Assembly (NCBI GenBank): GCA_016207475.1
Contig: JACQPM010000060.1
Span: 1-9,663, forward strand
Reading direction: 5' to 3'
Source: Methanobacteriota archaeon
GTDB taxonomy: Archaea > Hydrothermarchaeota > Hydrothermarchaeia > Hydrothermarchaeales > JACQPM01
Length of the DNA: 9,663 nucleotides
Below are positions 6,093 to 9,663 of this stretch, in pieces (position 1 is the first letter of the stretch; the number at the start of each line of letters is the position of its first letter). A model generated the notes under the pieces. It saw only the letters and a list, made by a program, of their open reading frames with translations, was not told the origin of the DNA and searched no databases. A program made the position numbers and the translations under genes.

Positions 6093-7552
6093 TACCCCTT
6101 CACATTCCCTATGGGCTTGAGCCCCACGACCTTTCTGGTGATCCCGGCGCACTCCAGGGCCTCCACGACCTCGGAGATGTTCTTATAGGCAAAGCCCGCC
6201 TCCTCGGCCAGGCCGGGCATGGAGACGGCCTTGACGACTATCCCGCGCTCCTCGAGGCTCCTCTGGAGGTCCCTCCCGAAGACCTTCCGCTTGGCCGCCG
6301 CCCTGGACATGGTCCTCCCGGAGCCGTGGGCCGTGGAGCCGAAGGTCTCTTCCATGGCCCTCTCGGTACCCACCAGGACGTAGGAGCCCGTCTCCATGGA
6401 CCCTCCCAGGATCACCGGCTGCCCTATATCCCTGTATATGGGCGGTAGTTCCTCCCTCCCGGGGCCGAAGCACCTGGTGGCGCCCTTCCGGTGGACCACC
6501 ACATCCTTCATTCCGCCGTCAATCCTGTGCCTCTCCACCTTGGCGATGTTGTGGGCTACGTCGTAGATCACGTCCATGCCCAGGGCCTCGGCGTCCCTGC
6601 CGAAGACCTGGGAGAAAGTCTCCCTCACCCGGTGGAGGATCATCTGCCTGTTGGCAAAGGCGTTGTTGGCGGCGCAGGCCATGGCCTTGTAGTAGTCCTG
6701 CCCCTCCGGGGAGCGGAAGGGGGCGCAGGCCAGCTCGCGGTCCCGGACGGTGATGCCGTACCGCTTCATGGCCCCGTCGAAGACCCTCAGGTAGTCGGTC
6801 GCCACCTGGTGGCCGAACCCCCGCGAGCCGCAGTGGAACATGACGAAGATCTGGTCGGCATCCCCGATCCCAAAGGCGTTGGCTGTCTGGGGGTCGTAGA
6901 TCTCCGCCGCCCTCGCCACCTGGACCTCTAGATAATGATTGCCGGAGCCCAGGGTGCCGAGCTGGCCTATCCCTCTCTTCAGGGCGTGGTCAGAGACCTT
7001 CTCGGGGTCGGCGCCCTTTATGCACCCGTACTCCTCTATCCGCTCCAGGTCCCGCTCCCAGCCGTACCCCCGCTCCACGCACCACCTGGCGCCCAGGCGC
7101 GTCATCTCCTTGAACTCGCCGGGGGAGAGCTTCAGCATCCCCTTGGAGCCGACCCCGGCTGGCACCGATCGGAAGAGGGCATCCACCAGCTCCTTTATCC
7201 GCGGTCTGACCTCCTGGAGGGTCAGGTTCGTCCTGACCAGCCTCATCCCGCAGTTGATGTCGAAGCCGATCCCCCCAGGGGATATCACCCCCGTCTCCGG
7301 GTCGAAGGCAGCTACGCCCCCGATGGGAAAGCCGTAGCCCCAGTGGCCGTCCGGCATGCAGTAGGAGAAGCGCTGGATCCCGGGAAGGCAGGCCACGTTG
7401 GTCACCTGTTCGAAGACCCCCTGGTCCATCTCCCTCAGAAGCTTCTCCGTGGCGTAGATCCGCGCCGGGACGAGCATCCCCTCCTTCTCGGTGGGAGGGA
7501 TCTCCCAGATGCACTCTGCGATCCTCTTGATCTCCATCCTTTGTTCAGCCAA
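6092..7552 (-). CDS. rtcB: RNA-splicing ligase RtcB (3'-phosphate/5'-OH RNA ligase)
   Basis: A 486 aa GTP- and Mn-dependent RNA ligase that joins 2',3'-cyclic-phosphate or 3'-phosphate ends to 5'-hydroxyl ends in tRNA splicing and RNA repair. All expected active-site residues are visible: Asp98 and Cys101 in 'GFDINCGMR', His206 in 'LGSGNHYLE', His240 in 'FHCGSRGFGHQ', His334 in 'AHNIAK', and His409 in 'HGSGRTMSR', the histidine that is guanylated. The spacing matches the Pyrococcus horikoshii enzyme, and there is no intein. The start is probably the TTG at 7552, which has AGGGGGT (7559-7565) 6 bases upstream; the ATG at 7537 (5 residues later) is possible but lacks a well-spaced ribosome site. 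The gene follows archease, its activator, after 36 bases and overlaps moeA-PBP by one base. The enzyme is cytoplasmic. Confidence 0.95.
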   Translation of the reverse strand: MAEQRMEIKRIAECIWEIPPTEKEGMLVPARIYATEKLLREMDQGVFEQVTNVACLPGIQRFSYCMPDGHWGYGFPIGGVAAFDPETGVISPGGIGFDINCGMRLVRTNLTLQEVRPRIKELVDALFRSVPAGVGSKGMLKLSPGEFKEMTRLGARWCVERGYGWERDLERIEEYGCIKGADPEKVSDHALKRGIGQLGTLGSGNHYLEVQVARAAEIYDPQTANAFGIGDADQIFVMFHCGSRGFGHQVATDYLRVFDGAMKRYGITVRDRELACAPFRSPEGQDYYKAMACAANNAFANRQMILHRVRETFSQVFGRDAEALGMDVIYDVAHNIAKVERHRIDGGMKDVVVHRKGATRCFGPGREELPPIYRDIGQPVILGGSMETGSYVLVGTERAMEETFGSTAHGSGRTMSRAAAKRKVFGRDLQRSLEERGIVVKAVSMPGLAEEAGFAYKNISEVVEALECAGITRKVVGLKPIGNVKG

Positions 7553-7558
7553 ACCCTT

Positions 7559-7565
7559 ACCCCCT
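7559..7565 (-). promoter_or_regulatory. Shine-Dalgarno site supporting the TTG start of rtcB
   Basis: On the minus strand AGGGGGT stands 6 bases before TTG (7552-7550). The alternative ATG at 7537-7535 would be 21 bases away from it, so the site favours the non-ATG start. Confidence 0.55.
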
Positions 7566-7586
7566 ATAACTTATGTCTGACACTCC

Positions 7587-7595
7587 TATTAAATA
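7587..7595 (-). promoter_or_regulatory. Possible internal TATA-like element before rtcB
   Basis: On the minus strand TATTTAATA overlaps the archease stop codon, in the only true spacer of the operon and in otherwise GC-rich DNA. If the host is archaeal, transcription would start near 7565, just before the rtcB ribosome site. That is marginal spacing and may be chance; no BRE is evident. Confidence 0.2.
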
Positions 7596-8014
7596 TCCAG
7601 TACCACCCTGGCCCTGTAGCCCTCCTCGGTCTTCTTGAGGTAGAAGAGGTGGTATGTGACCGCCTTGACGTCGGCCCGGAGCCTGTGGCGGGCCTGGTCT
7701 ATCTCCTCTCCCATGGCCTCTGCCCTGAGCCTGTACCTGCCATCCCCTTTGATCCTGACCTGGAAGCGGGAGAAGAGCATGGCCTCCGCGTCCTTGAGGT
7801 AGACCAGCTCCGAAAGCCAGTCGTAGAGGAGCCTGTCCATCTCCTCGTTCTCCAGCTCTATCTCCTTAACGACTTTGGACTCCACGCCCTCCAGGTCGAC
7901 CATCACCTCGAAGGTGGCCAGGGCAGCGGCCTCGAAGAGCTCTCCCAGGTCCCTCCCCCAGGCCTCGAAGGCCACGTCCGCGATGGCCACTTCCTCCAGA
8001 TAGCGGTAGGGCAT
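7589..8014 (-). CDS. Archease, activator of RtcB RNA ligase
   Basis: A 141 aa small cytoplasmic protein that speeds RtcB guanylation and multiple turnover. The archease fold is recognisable: N-terminal 'YRYLEEVAIADVAFEAWGRD' with Asp13 in the spot of the usual TAD motif, 'ELFEAAALATFEVMVD' (25-40), 'DRLLYDWLSELVYL' (60-73), 'ADVKAVTYHLF' (114-124) and the end 'RVVLDI' with Asp140. The two conserved acidic residues near the ends fit the family's metal site; the usual His before Thr-Ala-Asp is not seen (the sequence reads VAIAD). I start at ATG 8014, which shares one base with the moeA stop (TGATG) and follows GAGGTG (8018-8023). A GTG two codons upstream (8020) would cover its own ribosome site. 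The neighbour rtcB, 36 bases downstream, is its known partner. Confidence 0.92.
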   Translation of the reverse strand: MPYRYLEEVAIADVAFEAWGRDLGELFEAAALATFEVMVDLEGVESKVVKEIELENEEMDRLLYDWLSELVYLKDAEAMLFSRFQVRIKGDGRYRLRAEAMGEEIDQARHRLRADVKAVTYHLFYLKKTEEGYRARVVLDI

Positions 8015-9255
8015 CAGCACCTCTTGAAGAGGTGGACCGTCACCCTCTCCCCCTCCTCTATCCCCTCGGTATTCTCGGGCACTATGACGAAGCCGTCGGC
8101 CCTGACGAGGCTCGAGACGATCCCGGACCCCGTCACCCTTATGGGCTCTGCGAAGAGCCCCTCTCCAGACCGCTCCAATCTTATCCTCACGAAATCCCTC
8201 CTCCCCAGCTCCGAGGCGATCTTCCTCCTCAGGGTGGCCGTCGTCTGGGGATAGGGGCTGCAGGGTTCCATCCCCTGGAGCCTCTGGAGGTAGGGCCTGC
8301 AGAAGGTCTCGAAGGCCACCACGGAGGCCACCGGGTAGCCCGGGAGCATGAAGACCATCTTGCCCCTCACCAAGCCGAAGCCCGTGGGCTCCCCGGGGCG
8401 CATCGCCACCCCGTGGACCAGCACCTTCCCCAGATCACCGACTATCTCGGGGACCCAGTCCTTCTCCCCCACCGAGGTGGCCCCGCTGACCAGGACCAGG
8501 TCATATCCCAGGGCCCCTTCGATGGCCCTCTTCACCTCGTCGTAGTCGTCCCTCACGATCCCCAGCCGCTCCGGGAGCCCGCCGTTCATCTCCACCATGG
8601 AGGCGAGGGCGTAGCTATTGACCTCGTATATCTTCCCCTCGGCCAGCCTGTCGCCGGGCTCCACCAGCTCGTCCCCCGTGGATATTATACCCACCCTCGG
8701 CCTCCTGGAGACAGGGACGCAGGATATCCCCAAGGCCGCTGCTATCGCCACGTCCTGGGGCCTGAGCCTTGACCCTTTCTGGAGGACCCTCTCGCCCTTC
8801 TTGACGTCCTCGCCCCTGGGGGAGGCGTTCTTGCCAGGGGCCACCGGCGCGTAGACCTCCAGCGTCCCATCCTCCTCCCTGGCCTGCTCGAAGATGACAA
8901 CGGCGTCAGCCCCCCGCGGTAGGGGACCGCCGGTCATCACTTTCACGGCCTCGAACTCCCCCACGGTCCCCTCGAAGGGGCGCCCCATGGCCGCCTCCCC
9001 GGTCACCTTGAAGAGGGCTGGGCTCCCCTGGCTGGCCCCGAAGGTATCCTCTCCCCTGACCGCGTAGCCGTCCATCGCCGCCCTTGGAAAGGGGGGCAGG
9101 TCCATGGACGAGACCAGGTCTTCGGCCAGGACCCGGCCGTAGGCCTTTTCAAGGCCTACCTCTTCGGCGCCCAGCGGCTTGGCAGTACTCAGGAGAATCT
9201 CCAATGCCCCTTCCACGGGGGTCCTCTCCCTGAAGCCCCTCTTCCTGACGCCCAC
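8014..9255 (-). CDS. moeA: Molybdopterin molybdenumtransferase MoeA (stand-alone paralogue)
   Basis: A 413 aa single-unit MoeA of normal length (about 400), catalysing Mg-dependent molybdate or tungstate insertion into adenylyl-molybdopterin in the cytoplasm. Motifs: 'PPFPRAAMDGYAV' (54-66), 'TGGPLPRGADAVV' (108-120), 'STGDELVEPG' (192-201), 'KIYEVNSYAL' (208-217), 'VSGATSVGEKD' (256-266), 'MLPGYPVAS' (303-311) and the C-terminal beta domain with 'VTGSGIVSSLVRADGF'. In the family's SGG(V/T)SxG loop the second Gly is Ala here, a mild departure; the fused paralogue keeps SGGTS. The GTG start at 9255 shares its G with the mobA stop (TAGTG) and has a G-rich ribosome site (GGGGGCGGG) just upstream. 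The end overlaps archease by one base. The two MoeA copies may handle Mo and W separately, or one may act in an accessory step; this cannot be read from the sequence. Confidence 0.93.
   Translation of the reverse strand: MGVRKRGFRERTPVEGALEILLSTAKPLGAEEVGLEKAYGRVLAEDLVSSMDLPPFPRAAMDGYAVRGEDTFGASQGSPALFKVTGEAAMGRPFEGTVGEFEAVKVMTGGPLPRGADAVVIFEQAREEDGTLEVYAPVAPGKNASPRGEDVKKGERVLQKGSRLRPQDVAIAAALGISCVPVSRRPRVGIISTGDELVEPGDRLAEGKIYEVNSYALASMVEMNGGLPERLGIVRDDYDEVKRAIEGALGYDLVLVSGATSVGEKDWVPEIVGDLGKVLVHGVAMRPGEPTGFGLVRGKMVFMLPGYPVASVVAFETFCRPYLQRLQGMEPCSPYPQTTATLRRKIASELGRRDFVRIRLERSGEGLFAEPIRVTGSGIVSSLVRADGFVIVPENTEGIEEGERVTVHLFKRC
8018..8034 (-). promoter_or_regulatory. Palindrome at the moeA/archease junction that covers the archease ribosome site
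   Basis: The minus strand reads CACCTCTTCAAGAGGTG, a perfect 8+1+8 palindrome that can fold as CACCTC-loop TTCAA-GAGGTG. The right arm GAGGTG (8023-8018) is the likely Shine-Dalgarno site of archease, three bases before its ATG. The left arm lies in the last codons of moeA (Val-His-Leu-Phe-Lys-Arg-Cys). Ribosomes finishing moeA would open the hairpin, giving translational coupling. The pairing is seen; the regulatory role is inferred. Confidence 0.45.
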
Positions 9256-9663
9256 TATCCCGCCCCCAGCAGTGCCTTGAGCCGCTCCAGGTCCCCTGGC
9301 GTATTTACGTTGAAGAAGGTGAGGAGCCCCCTGTCCTGGGCCCGGAACTCCTCCACCGATATGTATCGCACGTCTGCCATCCGCGCTACTGCGCCTTTGA
9401 CGTCCCTGGCCCCCCCTTCCAGGGTCTCCTTGCAGGCAGAGAGGAGGGGCCCCACCCTGTAGAGGGCCTGGAGGGGGTGGATGCGATCCCCGTCCCTCGG
9501 CACCAGGGCGTCGTGGGGTCCAATCTCCTCCAGCATCTGTCTCAGGACACCAGGTCGCAGTACAGGGCTGTCGCAGGTGAGGACCAGGACGTATTCGCCG
9601 GTACAGCGCTTCAGGGCGGTGAGGAGCCCCCCCAAAGGACCTATCGGCCCTTCCTCGTCCACC
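9255..9663 (-). CDS. mobA: Molybdenum cofactor guanylyltransferase MobA, C-terminal part
   Basis: Partial gene: the frame is open to the right edge, and the N-terminus, with the nucleotide-binding LxGGxSxRMG motif, lies outside; the GTG at 9662 is an internal Val. About 135 residues of a usual 190-210 are present. MobA attaches GMP from GTP to Mo-molybdopterin to give MGD, used by DMSO-reductase-family enzymes such as formate and formylmethanofuran dehydrogenases. Seen from residue 1 at 9662: 'GPIGPLGGLLTAL' (5-17), the metal-binding 'LTCDSPVL' (Asp31), 'VPRDGDRIHPLQALY' (54-68) and the closing 'FFNVNTPGDLERLKALL' (116-132), all typical of MobA. CoxC/MocA-type cytidylyltransferases share the fold, but the HPL.ALY and NVNTP.D signatures favour MobA. 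It is upstream of moeA with a one-base TAGTG overlap. Confidence 0.9.
   Translation of the reverse strand, partial: VDEEGPIGPLGGLLTALKRCTGEYVLVLTCDSPVLRPGVLRQMLEEIGPHDALVPRDGDRIHPLQALYRVGPLLSACKETLEGGARDVKGAVARMADVRYISVEEFRAQDRGLLTFFNVNTPGDLERLKALLGAG

Noticed and set aside
6093..6152. Extended N-terminus (20 residues) for the MoeA-PBP fusion starting at 6152
   Set aside because: It would overlap rtcB by 61 bases and adds a sequence unlike MoeA; the TAATG overlap at 6092 with a ribosome site matches the style of the other junctions.
6092..7552. Possible intein in rtcB, as found in Pyrococcus
   Set aside because: The reading frame is continuous at normal length and all active-site motifs are at usual spacing.
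8015..8020. GTG start of archease two codons upstream
   Set aside because: It would lie on its own Shine-Dalgarno site; ATG at 8014 has the expected site and the TGATG overlap.
6935..8254. A 439-residue open frame on the plus strand opposite rtcB, archease and moeA
   Set aside because: It spans three well-supported minus-strand genes and has no family signature; a shadow of GC-rich codon use.
1..9663. tRNA, rRNA, CRISPR array, insertion sequence or long repeats
   Set aside because: No cloverleaf, rRNA-like conserved block, spaced direct repeat, transposase or terminal inverted repeat was noticed; the window is nearly all coding.

Overview
The window comes from an anaerobic prokaryote with corrinoid-dependent one-carbon metabolism and molybdenum/tungsten pterin cofactors. 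Whether it is an archaeon or a deep-branching anaerobic bacterium cannot be settled from the sequence. The MtrH-family protein, the RtcB/archease pair, the MoeA fused to a binding-protein domain, and heavy use of AGG (Arg) and ATA (Ile) codons fit archaea. The same families also occur in anaerobic bacteria such as acetogens and Chloroflexi. The bacterial-style hairpin plus T7 terminator and the strong Shine-Dalgarno sites leave the bacterial option open. The DNA is GC-rich and almost fully coding; no gap between genes exceeds about 45 bases, so there is no long unexplained stretch.

Left half, plus strand (1-4071): four genes in a row encode a corrinoid methyl-transfer module. They are the C-terminal part of a UroD-family (MtaA/MtbA/CmuA/MtvB-like) methyltransferase, a small corrinoid protein, a 2Fe-2S reductive activator of corrinoid proteins (RACo), and a stand-alone MtrH-family pterin methyltransferase. 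Together they look like a methyl-donor demethylase of the Mtv/Mto type: the UroD protein moves a methyl group to or from the corrinoid protein, MtrH passes it to tetrahydrofolate or tetrahydromethanopterin, and RACo rescues the corrinoid when it oxidises to Co(II). The substrate cannot be read from the sequence.

Middle: the plus-strand operon ends in a hairpin plus T7 terminator at 4056-4094. It lies across the 3' ends of both converging operons, and its T tract is also coding sequence for the opposing gene.

Right half, minus strand (9663 down to 4077): a five-gene, tightly packed operon read mobA (5' end cut off by the window edge), moeA, archease, rtcB, moeA-PBP fusion. Three of the four junctions are one-base stop/start overlaps (TAGTG, TGATG, TAATG); only the archease-rtcB junction has a spacer (36 bases). 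It mixes molybdenum/tungsten cofactor maturation (metal insertion by MoeA, GMP attachment by MobA) with GTP-dependent RNA ligation (RtcB and its activator archease). The two operons may be linked metabolically, since oxidation of pterin-bound methyl groups or CO2 reduction commonly needs Mo/W-pterin enzymes, but that link is inference.
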